Notes under the pieces: generated by a model
What the model saw: only the letters and a program-made list of their open reading frames with translations
What the model was told of the DNA's origin: nothing
The model's database searches: none
Program-made: the position numbers and the translations under genes
Origin: Streptomyces zhaozhouensis
Lineage (GTDB): Bacteria > Actinomycetota > Actinomycetes > Streptomycetales > Streptomycetaceae
Reading direction: 5' to 3'
Length of the DNA stretch: 64,000 nucleotides
Assembly (NCBI RefSeq): GCF_900230195.1
Contig: NZ_OCNE01000011.1
Span: 124,001 to 188,000 of the forward strand
Shown: positions 9,758-17,715 of the stretch, one piece after another
Numbering within the stretch: position 1 is the stretch's first letter
How the letters are laid out: every line of letters starts with the position of its first letter

Positions 9758-10855
9758 CTAGGCGCTCACTCGGGCTTGCAGATAGCTGCTGAGCAGCCGT
9801 ACGTCCTTGGACGTATTCTGCAGGCTGTTCCAGTTGGGCTGATGGTCATCTCCGAATTTCCATTTCCCCGAGGTCCAGGCCACGTGCTCTTCCAGCCCAC
9901 GCAGAATGGCACGGACATCATCCCAGTCGACCTTGTCGACCGGGACATCCGCAGTGAGCCGGTCCATGACGAAGCCCATCGCCTGGATGCCCACCCCATG
10001 GGTCAGCCTGGACTCCTTCGGGGGCTTCCCCCACGCCTCGCGGAACATGCTTGCCACTGGGGTCCAGAAGGCCAGCAGGTGGGCCAGCATCCGCTCCTCG
10101 TCCCCGGTGCCGTCGGTGGCGTTGCGGTACTGGTACAAGGCGCCCTCATAGATGCTGTGCTCCAGCATCTTCAGAACGCTGTTGTCCTTGATGTCTCCGG
10201 TGGGGGATGTGGGACTGCTGATCCTTCCGCTGAAGGGACCGTCCCCCATATTCAGGTGGACCATGAGCCTCGCGGCGAGTGCCCTGCGCGCGAGAGAGCG
10301 CGGCAGTTGGCCGGTGGTCTCGGGCAGGAGCTCGTACACGAGTCCCTTGGGGAGCGGCTTGGTGGAGTTGACCAGAATGAACTGCGACCGCTGCTCTTCC
10401 TGCCCGGATGCGATGAAGCCCACGGCGGCGACAGGAAACTCAGCGAGGTCAGCGTCCCTGATGGCGGCGCTGCGCTGCTGTCCGTCCACGAGCCAGGCCG
10501 GCTTCTCGTCGTCGGCCAGTGACTCGTCGACCGGGATGATCAGTTCGCCCGGGATGGAGTACTTCACATCGCCGCCACGGACCGCTGGTTCGAACCTCAC
10601 CCGCTCGTCGAACGCGAGGACCACGGCGTTAGGGAGCATCGCTCCCTCGGACTCGAGGTAGCGGCGGATTGAGCGGATGTGGCTGAGGACCTCGGGCCGC
10701 TGGTACCCCTGCAACCGCTTTTGGTCATCACGGCGGATGCGCGACACGGCGGCGAAGTCGTGCAGTTTCTTGCCGTCGACGGCGAAGCAGTAGATCTCCT
10801 TGGTGCCTTGGAGGATCTTGAGGGCGGGTAGCTTTAGCTCGTAGCGGTCGGCCAC
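9758..10855 (-). CDS. dpdB: DGQHR-domain protein DpdB, copy 1
   Basis: A 365-residue protein. The start is taken at GTG 10855 because an ACAGGAG ribosome-binding site lies 6-7 bases upstream; an in-frame GTG at 10891 would add 12 residues. It carries the DGQHR-family signature in the variant VDGQQRSAAI (DGQQR at 124-128), GYQRPE at 50-55 and a HGVGIQAMGF stretch in the C-terminal third. DpdB is a ParB-like ATPase-type partner that, with DpdA, puts preQ0 into DNA in Salmonella. It is last in the minus-strand operon and a diverged paralogue of the gene at 12153-13295. Confidence 0.8.
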   Translation of the reverse strand: MADRYELKLPALKILQGTKEIYCFAVDGKKLHDFAAVSRIRRDDQKRLQGYQRPEVLSHIRSIRRYLESEGAMLPNAVVLAFDERVRFEPAVRGGDVKYSIPGELIIPVDESLADDEKPAWLVDGQQRSAAIRDADLAEFPVAAVGFIASGQEEQRSQFILVNSTKPLPKGLVYELLPETTGQLPRSLARRALAARLMVHLNMGDGPFSGRISSPTSPTGDIKDNSVLKMLEHSIYEGALYQYRNATDGTGDEERMLAHLLAFWTPVASMFREAWGKPPKESRLTHGVGIQAMGFVMDRLTADVPVDKVDWDDVRAILRGLEEHVAWTSGKWKFGDDHQPNWNSLQNTSKDVRLLSSYLQARVSA

Positions 10856-10902
10856 ATCATCTCCTGTTGGGTTACTTTGGGCGTTATACACGTTCTGGGT
10901 GA

Positions 10903-12156
10903 TTATGTGAACGGCAGCTTGCGCATCTTTGCTTCGAGTACTGTCATGTTATGGAATCCGCGGCGCTTGTTACGCTCGGACCCACGGAATATGACCATCT
11001 CGATCTTGTGTTCCCGGCAGAGGTCGCATGTGCAGTGCTTCCATGGCCTGTCAGCCAGCGTGGCGCCATATCGCTTCAGTTGGTTGTCCAACTGCTTCAG
11101 CTTCTTGGCATCGCCGAGGAGCACCTGGTAGCGGCGCAAGGCATCCAAGACCTCTGAGGAATCCACCAAATCCTTGTCGTAATCACGCAGCAGTTGAAGG
11201 CACTCTCGCTCGGCCTTGATCGCTTCGGATTGGGATACGACGCCGGCCAGGATCAATCGCTTGAGGGCTGGATTTCCGTCCACCTGCGGAACGCGAATCG
11301 CCGTGTAGGCCTTATCTGCGGTGTGATAGTTGTTGCGCTCATCCATAAAGGCCTGACGGAAAGCAGAGGTGCTATCGAAGCTTTCTACGTGGAATTTCGC
11401 GAATTCTTCCATGCTGTCTACGCGAGTGATTCCGAGGAGGTGGAAGTCAACTCCTTCTGCGCGAACTTGTGCAATGCTCTTTAGGCACGCCACGATCTCG
11501 GGAGTCTTTAGTGGAACCATGCCGCCTAGAGCAATCCGCTTGTAGCCCATTTCCTGAAGTCGGGCAACGCTGTCGGCGTAGCTGTCCGGGCTCCAGCCCT
11601 GTGCTGCGCCGACCGGTTCGAGCTTGTCGTCTTCTTCCAGGATCTTGGAATTGCGTGATCGGACAGCAGCGATGAATTCTTCAGCCAACTCCAGCGAGAT
11701 CTCGCGTCGCTTTACCCACGCAGGGTTTGCGTCCTCTTCGGTGAGTTCGGGCTCATATCCGAAGATTACGTGGTCGATGCTGATTCCGGAGTTGAACTTG
11801 CAGCCGACATAGAAGTCGAGTACCTGATCAACCGTATAGGGTGGGCGCTCTTCGTTGATATAGTTGAAGGCTCCGCAGTCTCCCAGACTGCTCATCGTCT
11901 TGGGGAGCCTGAAGAAATTTCGCACGCCAAGCCGGTAGAGACGTTCACGCTGCGGTGCGCTGTACTTACCCGCCCCCTTGACGGACCCGTCGACGATGGC
12001 CTTGCTGACCAGGATGCCGTCGTAAGGTGCCGGCTTCACAGCCTGATGGGCGTAGAAATCGTCCCGTTGTCGGACGCGAAAAGGAGAATACTCGTCATTG
12101 AGGAAGTCATAACTCGGACTGACCTGGTCCTGACTGTCCGGAAAGTAGAACCTCAC
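10903..12156 (-). CDS. dpdA: DpdA, DNA-guanine transglycosylase (TGT family)
   Basis: A 417-residue TGT-fold enzyme. It carries the family motif GDCGAF (active-site Asp at residue 93), a second conserved region around LGGMVPL, and a C-terminal zinc site of the CxCx2C...H type (CTCDLC then a His 22 residues later). TGTs exchange guanine for a 7-deazapurine; the DpdA branch uses DNA instead of tRNA and takes preQ0. The start overlaps the stop of the upstream dpdB copy by 4 bases. Base composition is clearly lower in GC than in the right-hand part of the window. The DpdB partners on both sides make the DNA rather than tRNA role likely. Confidence 0.9.
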   Translation of the reverse strand: MRFYFPDSQDQVSPSYDFLNDEYSPFRVRQRDDFYAHQAVKPAPYDGILVSKAIVDGSVKGAGKYSAPQRERLYRLGVRNFFRLPKTMSSLGDCGAFNYINEERPPYTVDQVLDFYVGCKFNSGISIDHVIFGYEPELTEEDANPAWVKRREISLELAEEFIAAVRSRNSKILEEDDKLEPVGAAQGWSPDSYADSVARLQEMGYKRIALGGMVPLKTPEIVACLKSIAQVRAEGVDFHLLGITRVDSMEEFAKFHVESFDSTSAFRQAFMDERNNYHTADKAYTAIRVPQVDGNPALKRLILAGVVSQSEAIKAERECLQLLRDYDKDLVDSSEVLDALRRYQVLLGDAKKLKQLDNQLKRYGATLADRPWKHCTCDLCREHKIEMVIFRGSERNKRRGFHNMTVLEAKMRKLPFT

Positions 12157-13295
12157 GCTGCACCCATCCTTGCCTTCTGGTAAACGCGAATCAGGTAATT
12201 TGACAGGATGTTGATGTGCTTTGTGATGTTCTCCAATTCGTTCCAGTTGTAGTTAATCTCGGGCCAGCGCCCCTTGGTCCAGCGGCAGTAGGGTTCGACC
12301 AGAGCCAATTCGGCCATGACCTTGCTGTACGCCTCATCCGAGTTGATGTCTACTTCAAACATCACTCTTTCCATGACGCGGTCCATAAGCCGTCCCATTG
12401 ACCGAATGCCGACGCCGTGCATTAGTCGGCTCTTATTGGGGGAAATTCCCCAGGCGTCAGGAAAGGTGGCTCGCACGGCCGTCCAGTAGACGACAAGGAT
12501 CTTGCGAATGGTGCTCGTATCAATGGTTCCGCTGGACAAGTCTTTGTAAGGGAAGAGTACCCCAGAAGGCGACAATGACGCGGTGATCGCCTGAAGTAGA
12601 CTGTTGTCCTTAACGACCGTCTCAGATTTCCGGCTAGCTGTCGTCGACGCTTGTTTGATCAGGCTCTTAAAGGGTGAGTCGCCATCCTGGCTTAGCGCAT
12701 TCACCAAGATCGCCGGAAGTTTACGAGCCGAGAGCTTGGTAGGCAGGTGAGTGTTTACTTCTGGTAGGAGTTCGGAAACCAGGTCGCTTGGGAGCGGCGA
12801 CACTGTATTGACCCGCAAAAACTGCTCGCGCTGGACATGCAGATCTTCGGAAACGAAGCCAGCCACCGTGATAGGCAACTTGACATTCCGAGTACGAGCA
12901 AGGGCCAGGCTCCGCTGCTGGCCATCAACGATGAGAGCCGGACGGGGAGCCTCCCGTGACTCTGGCATTGGGATCTCAAGCATCCCAATGGTTGCAAGGC
13001 CGTCGCTAGGGTTCGGTCCGCGGCTTCCTCTGAAACGTACTGAGGATGGGAGTGCGAGGATGAGTCCGTTCGGAAACAGCACCTCATCCCCGTCCAGATA
13101 CTCCAAGATCTGCTTTACGTGCTGTTTCTTCTCCGGACGCTGGTAGCCGAGGAGCTTTCCGGCCTCATCGCGTGAGATCCGCGCAACGTCGGCTACGAGG
13201 TCGACTTCTCCGGCTTCCAGGGCAAAAAGGTACAAGGGGATGTCGGGGTGCTGATTGATCCGCAGAGCCCTGCGTGTGATGAGGTTCTCGGTCAC
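12153..13295 (-). CDS. dpdB: DGQHR-domain protein DpdB, copy 2
   Basis: A 380-residue paralogue of the protein at 9758-10855. The same landmarks fall at the same places: GYQRPE at 50-55, VDGQQRSLAL with DGQQR at 124-128, and HGVGIRSMGR in the C-terminal third. It overlaps its neighbours by 4 bases at both ends, so it is translationally coupled to dpdA and to the upstream gene. The first dpd island described has one dpdB; two diverged copies here suggest a heteromeric partner for DpdA or two target specificities (inference). Confidence 0.8.
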   Translation of the reverse strand: MTENLITRRALRINQHPDIPLYLFALEAGEVDLVADVARISRDEAGKLLGYQRPEKKQHVKQILEYLDGDEVLFPNGLILALPSSVRFRGSRGPNPSDGLATIGMLEIPMPESREAPRPALIVDGQQRSLALARTRNVKLPITVAGFVSEDLHVQREQFLRVNTVSPLPSDLVSELLPEVNTHLPTKLSARKLPAILVNALSQDGDSPFKSLIKQASTTASRKSETVVKDNSLLQAITASLSPSGVLFPYKDLSSGTIDTSTIRKILVVYWTAVRATFPDAWGISPNKSRLMHGVGIRSMGRLMDRVMERVMFEVDINSDEAYSKVMAELALVEPYCRWTKGRWPEINYNWNELENITKHINILSNYLIRVYQKARMGAA

Positions 13296-14182
13296 TGATC
13301 CCCCATGGTTCGCTTGAACAGGGTGCCAAACCTGCTCTGTTCACATGCGCGGCCGCTGTCGCGCAAGATCCGCAACAGCCGCGTCCGTGAGATGCCCGGT
13401 TGAGCCTCTGTCTCCTGCCTAATGAAGGCGATGACCTCTGCATCGGTCATGGGCTGACGATTGAGTCGTTCCGGCCTCGGTACAGCCGACGCCCACTCGT
13501 GCCAGGCGGAACTGGTGGTCTCAGAGGTCAGCCGACTGTCCTCGCAGTGCCGGAGCCAGGAAGCGGCCATGCGGACATTGAGGCTCGTGAGGGTTCCGCC
13601 GAGCGCGAGTCGCAGCCCTGCATCGGAGGCGACTCTTCGGATGCCGGGGATCTCTCTGACGCCGCCTACCAGCAGCGCCTCGCTCGCAACGGCACCCAGA
13701 GCTCGGAGTTCGGCTTCCATTGCCTTCGTGTAGACCTCGGATAGAATCATCAAGATGGGACCGCTTTTCCCGAGTTCCTGCAATGTTGCGCGACTTTGTC
13801 CCTCTTGTACGTACTTCCACCACTGGGCGCTTTCATCCGCAGAGGTGGCTACCGAGTCAGCGTGTGGCGTGCTGAATGTCGCCGCGTACGCCGGGGCCGG
13901 CTCGGATGCTGGCCGAAGGCCGAGGCCGGCGGACGCGACCCATAGCCGTGCGTCGAAACCAGCCTTGGCGGCCGTAGCGACGAGGCGACGCGACTGTGTC
14001 CAGTGGTCGCCGCAGTAGAGCCTGTCGAGTGGATGGGTAGCGGAGGCGTCCGCGACGCGCCCCTTCCAGATGGTCGAGCGTTCCTCCACGGTCCCAACCG
14101 GCAGTGACCTTGCGTGCAGTGAGGCTTCCGGCGCTACAGCCTTACGGTCCGTACATGTGACCACAAGTGAAAGTTGCCTCAC
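13292..14182 (-). CDS. Unassigned protein of the modification operon, possible base-tailoring enzyme
   Basis: A 296-residue protein from GTG 14182, the first gene of the dpdB-dpdA-dpdB operon, overlapping the next gene by 4 bases. The N-terminus (LSLVVTCTDRK), the middle (LYCGDHWTQSRRL, then LWVASAGLGL) and a YAATFS motif recall the layout of YaaA/DUF6884-like and ArcS DUF5591-like domains: an SCxxRK start, an LY-G stretch and an SA-x-GL motif. The last 50 residues look like a small helical add-on. Position suggests a DpdC equivalent, which in Salmonella hydrolyses the preQ0 nitrile in DNA. I cannot show homology by eye. Confidence 0.55.
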   Translation of the reverse strand: MRQLSLVVTCTDRKAVAPEASLHARSLPVGTVEERSTIWKGRVADASATHPLDRLYCGDHWTQSRRLVATAAKAGFDARLWVASAGLGLRPASEPAPAYAATFSTPHADSVATSADESAQWWKYVQEGQSRATLQELGKSGPILMILSEVYTKAMEAELRALGAVASEALLVGGVREIPGIRRVASDAGLRLALGGTLTSLNVRMAASWLRHCEDSRLTSETTSSAWHEWASAVPRPERLNRQPMTDAEVIAFIRQETEAQPGISRTRLLRILRDSGRACEQSRFGTLFKRTMGDQ

Positions 14183-14288
14183 GCGACTCGGCTCCCGACG
14201 CTCATAACTACCAGTCTGTTGTCGTTACTCTACCTGTCACTTTTCGCGTAGGCTGCCGCAGTACACACGGAGCTAACTAGGAGCAGGC
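14183..14288. promoter_or_regulatory. Divergent promoter region between dpd modification and preQ0 operons
   Basis: The 106 bases between the start of the 296-residue gene (left) and queC (right) must hold both promoters. On the plus strand TTACTC (14225-14230) and TAGGCT (14249-14254) are 18 bases apart and fit an actinobacterial vegetative promoter for queC. AGGAGCAGG just before ATG 14289 is the queC ribosome-binding site. I could not settle the minus-strand promoter. Confidence 0.4.
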
Positions 14289-14999
14289 ATGGCGGAGCGT
14301 CCCGCGATCGTTCTACTGAGTGGCGGACTAGACTCAACGACCGTTTTGGCGATCGCCAAGGACCAGGGTTACACGCCGTACGCGCTAAGCTTCCGCTACG
14401 GGCAGCGGCACAGCGTGGAGCTTGAGGCTTCGAAGCGTGTGGCTGAGGCGCAGGGGGTCGCTCGGCACGTCATCGCGGACATCGACCTGCGAGTTTTCGG
14501 CGGATCCGCGCTCACGTCGGACATCGACGTTCCGAAGCATGAGTCTCTGGACGACACCAGAGACAAGGACACCGGCAATAGCGTTCCCATTACGTACGTC
14601 CCGGCACGCAACACGATCTTCCTCTCCTTCGCCCTCGCCTATGCGGAGACGGTTGGGGCGAGCGACATCTTCACCGGGGTGACCGCGGTCGACTACAGCG
14701 GCTACCCGGACTGCCGCCCTGAGTACATGGAGGCCTACGAGCGCATGGCCAACTTGGCCACCCGCGCCGGGGTTGAGGGCACGCAGCGTCTCAAGCTCCA
14801 CTCGCCGCTCATCGCCATGTCGAAGGCCGACATTGTCCGTGAGGGCCTGCGCCTCGGCGTGGACTACTCCCTTACCTCCTCTTGCTACGACCCGGACGAG
14901 CAGGGGCGGGCATGCGGACATTGCGAGACCTGCCTGCTCCGCCTCAAGGGCTTCGCCGAGGCCGGCGTCACCGACCCCGTGCAGTACCAGGGCGCGTGA
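14289..14999 (+). CDS. queC: 7-cyano-7-deazaguanine (preQ0) synthase QueC
   Basis: A 236-residue protein of normal QueC length. It turns 7-carboxy-7-deazaguanine into preQ0 with ATP and ammonia. The PP-loop is SGGLDST (11-17). The C-terminal zinc site is C199-x9-C209-x2-C212-x2-C215, as in the family. First gene of the queC-queE-queD-folE2 operon, with a strong AGGAG ribosome-binding site. Because DpdA/DpdB lie next door, its preQ0 is most simply destined for DNA rather than for tRNA queuosine or a deazapurine antibiotic. Confidence 0.93.
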   Translation: MAERPAIVLLSGGLDSTTVLAIAKDQGYTPYALSFRYGQRHSVELEASKRVAEAQGVARHVIADIDLRVFGGSALTSDIDVPKHESLDDTRDKDTGNSVPITYVPARNTIFLSFALAYAETVGASDIFTGVTAVDYSGYPDCRPEYMEAYERMANLATRAGVEGTQRLKLHSPLIAMSKADIVREGLRLGVDYSLTSSCYDPDEQGRACGHCETCLLRLKGFAEAGVTDPVQYQGA

Positions 15000-15001
15000 G
15001 A

Positions 15002-15637
15002 ATGACCTACCTGGTCAAGGAGATCTTCTACACCCTGCAAGGCGAAGGGAGTCACGCAGGCCGTCCAGCCGTCTTCTGCCGCTTCTCCCGGTGCAATCTG
15101 TGGACGGGCCTTGAGAAGGATCGTCACCGTGCGATCTGCCAGTTCTGCGACACAGATTTCGTCGGAACCGACGGGGAAGGCGGCGGCCGGTTCCGGACCC
15201 CGGACGACCTCGCTCAAGCCATCGAGCAGGCGTGGCCGTCGTCATCCAGGGAGCACCGCTTCGTGGTGTGCACCGGCGGCGAGCCGCTTCTACAACTCGA
15301 CGAAGCGGCGATCGACGCGCTGCACGCCCGCGGCTTCGAGGTTGCCGTAGAGACGAACGGCACCCGCGTACCGCCGAACGGCATCGACTGGCTCTGCGTC
15401 AGCCCCAAGATCGGCTCCGAACTGGTCGTGACTAGCGGAGACGAACTGAAGCTGGTCTACCCGCAACTGGGCGGCGAGCCCGGTCAGTTCGAGCATCTGG
15501 ATTTCCGGTACTTCCGGCTCCAGCCCATGGACGGCCCGGACGTTGAAGCCAACACCAGGGCGACTGTCGACTACTGCATGAAGAACCCGCGCTGGATCCT
15601 CTCTCTCCAGACGCACAAGTATCTGGGAATTCATTAA
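15002..15637 (+). CDS. queE: 7-carboxy-7-deazaguanine synthase QueE (radical SAM)
   Basis: A 211-residue protein that rearranges 6-carboxy-tetrahydropterin to 7-carboxy-7-deazaguanine. The cluster-binding cysteines are C31-x14-C46-x2-C49, the expanded spacing typical of QueE rather than the classic CX3CX2C. The EIFYTLQGEG start motif and CTGGEPLL (SAM-binding GGE) are present. The ATG at 15002 is 2 bases after the queC stop; longer in-frame starts lie inside queC and are not used. Its stop shares one base with the queD start. Confidence 0.92.
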   Translation: MTYLVKEIFYTLQGEGSHAGRPAVFCRFSRCNLWTGLEKDRHRAICQFCDTDFVGTDGEGGGRFRTPDDLAQAIEQAWPSSSREHRFVVCTGGEPLLQLDEAAIDALHARGFEVAVETNGTRVPPNGIDWLCVSPKIGSELVVTSGDELKLVYPQLGGEPGQFEHLDFRYFRLQPMDGPDVEANTRATVDYCMKNPRWILSLQTHKYLGIH

Positions 15638-15993
15638 TGGAAATCTTCCGCGAGTTCACCTTCGAAGCTGCACATCGCTTGCCCAACGTGCCCGAGGGCC
15701 ACAAGTGTGCGCGCCTGCACGGCCACTCCTACAAGGTCATCGTCCATGTCGAGGCTCCCGTCGACCCCGAGTCGGGCTGGGTCATGGACTTCGGCGACCT
15801 CAAGAAGGGCTTTAAGCCCCTCGAAGCGCAGCTCGACCACTACTACCTCAACGACATTGAGGGCCTGGAGAACCCGACTAGCGAGGTCCTCGCCCGCTGG
15901 ATCTGGGAGCGGCTGAAGCCGACCCTGCCCGACCTCTCCGCGATCACCGTTCGCGAGACGTGCACGTCTGGCTGCACCTATCGGGGTGAGTGA
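15637..15993 (+). CDS. queD: 6-carboxy-5,6,7,8-tetrahydropterin synthase QueD
   Basis: A 118-residue protein, the usual bacterial QueD size. Zinc ligands H13, H28 and H30 and the catalytic C24 sit in FEAAHRLPNVPEGHKCARLH, and the closing CTSGCTYRGE segment carries the substrate-binding Glu. It converts dihydroneopterin triphosphate to carboxy-tetrahydropterin. It starts on the last base of the queE stop (TAATG), so translation is tightly coupled. Confidence 0.92.
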   Translation: MEIFREFTFEAAHRLPNVPEGHKCARLHGHSYKVIVHVEAPVDPESGWVMDFGDLKKGFKPLEAQLDHYYLNDIEGLENPTSEVLARWIWERLKPTLPDLSAITVRETCTSGCTYRGE

Positions 15994-15996
15994 GCG

Positions 15997-16764
15997 ATGC
16001 ACGACATCCAGAACGAGACTGACACCCGCGGCATCGAGATCGACGATGTCGGCATCAGCGGCCTGCGCTACCCGCTGTACTTCGAGGACGGCCACCTCCG
16101 CCAGGAGGGCATCGCCGAGATCGACGTGACCGTGCGGCTCCAGCATGACCGCCGGGGCACCCACATGAGCCGCATGGTGGCTCTCGTCCACGAGCACCTT
16201 CGCCGGTTCGATCCGCGGAGGCTGCCGCACGTGCTGAAAGTCGGTGCGGACCTACTGGATGCACCGGCGCTCGCGGTGTCAGTAGCCGTCCCGCTGAGCA
16301 CGACCGTAGTCGCGCCAGCGACTGGCGCCGAGTCGTACCAGGTCCACGATGTCCGGTTCGACGGCCGCTGGGACAACGGAGACACGACGGTTGTCACGTC
16401 GGTTACCACAGAGGTCACCAGTCTGTGCCCGTGCTCGAAAGCGATCTCTGACTACGGCGCCCACAACCAGCGCAGCCGCGTCACGCTGTCCGTGACAGGG
16501 CACGGGGACACTCCCTATCCGTTTGGGGTGCAGCAGGCCGTACGACTCTTGGAACGGTGTGCGTCCGCTCCCGTCGTGCCCCTGGTAAAGCGTCCAGATG
16601 AACGTGTGCTGACGATGCAGGCCTTCGACCACCCTGTGTTCGTCGAAGACATTGCCCGCGAAGTCAGCCACGTCTGCCGCGGGCGGGGTCTTCGTCACTC
16701 GGTGAGGGTCCACAACCTAGAGAGCATCCATAGCCACGACGCTGTGGCATACACCGCTGGGTGA
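15997..16764 (+). CDS. folE2: GTP cyclohydrolase IB (FolE2 type)
   Basis: A 255-residue protein. SLCPCSKAISDYGAHNQRS (C144, C146, H156) and GTHMSR (H56) are hallmark metal/active-site regions of type IB GTP cyclohydrolase, not of the zinc FolE family. It makes dihydroneopterin triphosphate from GTP, the entry substrate of the preQ0 pathway. It starts 4 bases after queD behind GGGGTGAG. Carrying its own cyclohydrolase makes the island independent of the host folate enzyme, and type IB tolerates zinc shortage. Confidence 0.88.
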   Translation: MHDIQNETDTRGIEIDDVGISGLRYPLYFEDGHLRQEGIAEIDVTVRLQHDRRGTHMSRMVALVHEHLRRFDPRRLPHVLKVGADLLDAPALAVSVAVPLSTTVVAPATGAESYQVHDVRFDGRWDNGDTTVVTSVTTEVTSLCPCSKAISDYGAHNQRSRVTLSVTGHGDTPYPFGVQQAVRLLERCASAPVVPLVKRPDERVLTMQAFDHPVFVEDIAREVSHVCRGRGLRHSVRVHNLESIHSHDAVAYTAG

Positions 16765-16931
16765 GACCTGCGCGCCCGATCGAGCATTCGTGGCGTGCCC
16801 GCGCACGTGACGGGTTGTATGTAACGTGGGCGTAGGAGACGAGCCGATTCCTTGTGGAGGCCGGGGGCGTCGGGCTGAATCGGATTCCTTTGGCCGGTAA
16901 CGGGTTCCGCAACGAATCAGTTGACGCCCGT

Positions 16932-17350
16932 ATGAGGGACGGAGTACGCCGTTCGGGCGTGCCTGCGGCCAGGGACGCCAAGGTCCGCCGGCTGATGCTG
17001 GCACAACGCAGCCGGGACATCGCGCTCGAGTTGGCCCTGAGACGGGCGCTGCACGCGCTGGGCTTCCGGTACCGGGTTGACTTACCGGTCCCGGCATGCG
17101 CAGGCGGCGCGCGGACGTCCCGTTCGTGAAGTGGCGGACCGCGGTGTTCGTGCAGGGCTGCTTCTGGCACGCCTGCCCGCAGCACTTGCACGCGCCGGTG
17201 CACAACGGGGAGGGGTGGCGGGAGAAGCTGGAGGGCAACGTCCGGCGGGATGCGGACACCGATGCCCACCTCGTCCGGTTGGCGTGGGTGACCTGGGGCT
17301 CTGGGAGCACGAGGCCCTCGATGCGGCCGGGGGCAAGGTGGTGGTAGCGC
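16932..17350 (+). pseudogene. Frameshifted Vsr-type mismatch endonuclease remnant
   Basis: Three pieces in three frames together resemble a very-short-patch repair endonuclease. The first (from ATG 16932) gives ALRRALHALGFRYRVDLPVP. The second (about 17090-17290) gives RRADVPFVKWRTAVFVQGCF then WHACPQH, the zinc/active-site region. The third (from about 17290) gives LWEHEALDAA. The frame breaks fall near 17090 and 17290. Vsr proteins repair T:G mismatches and usually accompany cytosine-5 methyltransferases, so this may be the remains of another modification system at the island edge. Sequencing errors could also make such breaks. Confidence 0.7.
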
Positions 17351-17563
17351 TCGCTTCCCGGGGCACCCGAGAGCGCTGCGGATCATGGGCGGGACCGTGC
17401 CGGCAAGCACGTAGGTGCCTGCGGGTGCCCTGTACAAGTAGTTGGGGAATGATCTTCCGGGCGGTGGGAAGGGGCTGCGCGACGCCTCCGTCAGCGCAGG
17501 TCAGACCCATCCGCGAACGGTCCACAGACAAGGGCCGTTCACTAGACCAGGTAGAACGGACAG

Positions 17564-17602
17564 CCAAAGCCCCCGCCGGCGTCGAGCCGGCGGGGGCTTT
17601 GG
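17564..17602. terminator. Perfect 17-bp stem terminator
   Basis: Arms 17564-17580 and 17586-17602 are perfectly complementary around loop GTCGA and end in CTTT. It could close transcription coming out of the island and from the minus-strand gene to the right. Confidence 0.75.
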
Positions 17603-17666
17603 CGTGGGTGGGGGCCGCGGGGTGCTCGCTGGGGGCTGGGCGGCGCCCGGGGGTTGGCCGCTGTTC

Positions 17667-17697
17667 GGTGGCGGAACCCGGTCAGGGTCCCGCCACC
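17667..17697 (-). terminator. Hairpin after the minus-strand gene at 17716-18201
   Basis: GGTGGCGG-A-ACCC (17667-17679) pairs with GGGT-C-CCGCCACC (17685-17697), with one mismatch. It lies 19 bases past the stop of the neighbouring minus-strand gene. Confidence 0.6.
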
Positions 17698-17715
17698 TCG
17701 CTTTCCGTCACGCGG

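Larger units (their letters stand above)
17351..17715. other. Intergenic stretch at the right edge of the island
   Basis: This holds no convincing gene. It contains two strong hairpins (listed separately) and an imperfect inverted repeat around 17513-17540 (GAACGG...CCGTTC). I saw no tRNA gene and no clear attachment-site repeat. Confidence 0.5.

Noticed and set aside
14289..16764. queC-queE-queD-folE as part of a toyocamycin/sangivamycin-type antibiotic cluster or tRNA queuosine pathway
   Set aside because: No nucleoside-antibiotic genes are nearby, and DpdA with two DpdB proteins sits next door, so a DNA role is simpler.
17420..17560. Possible tRNA or attachment site at the island edge
   Set aside because: No cloverleaf could be built, and no matching repeat was seen at the left side within this window.
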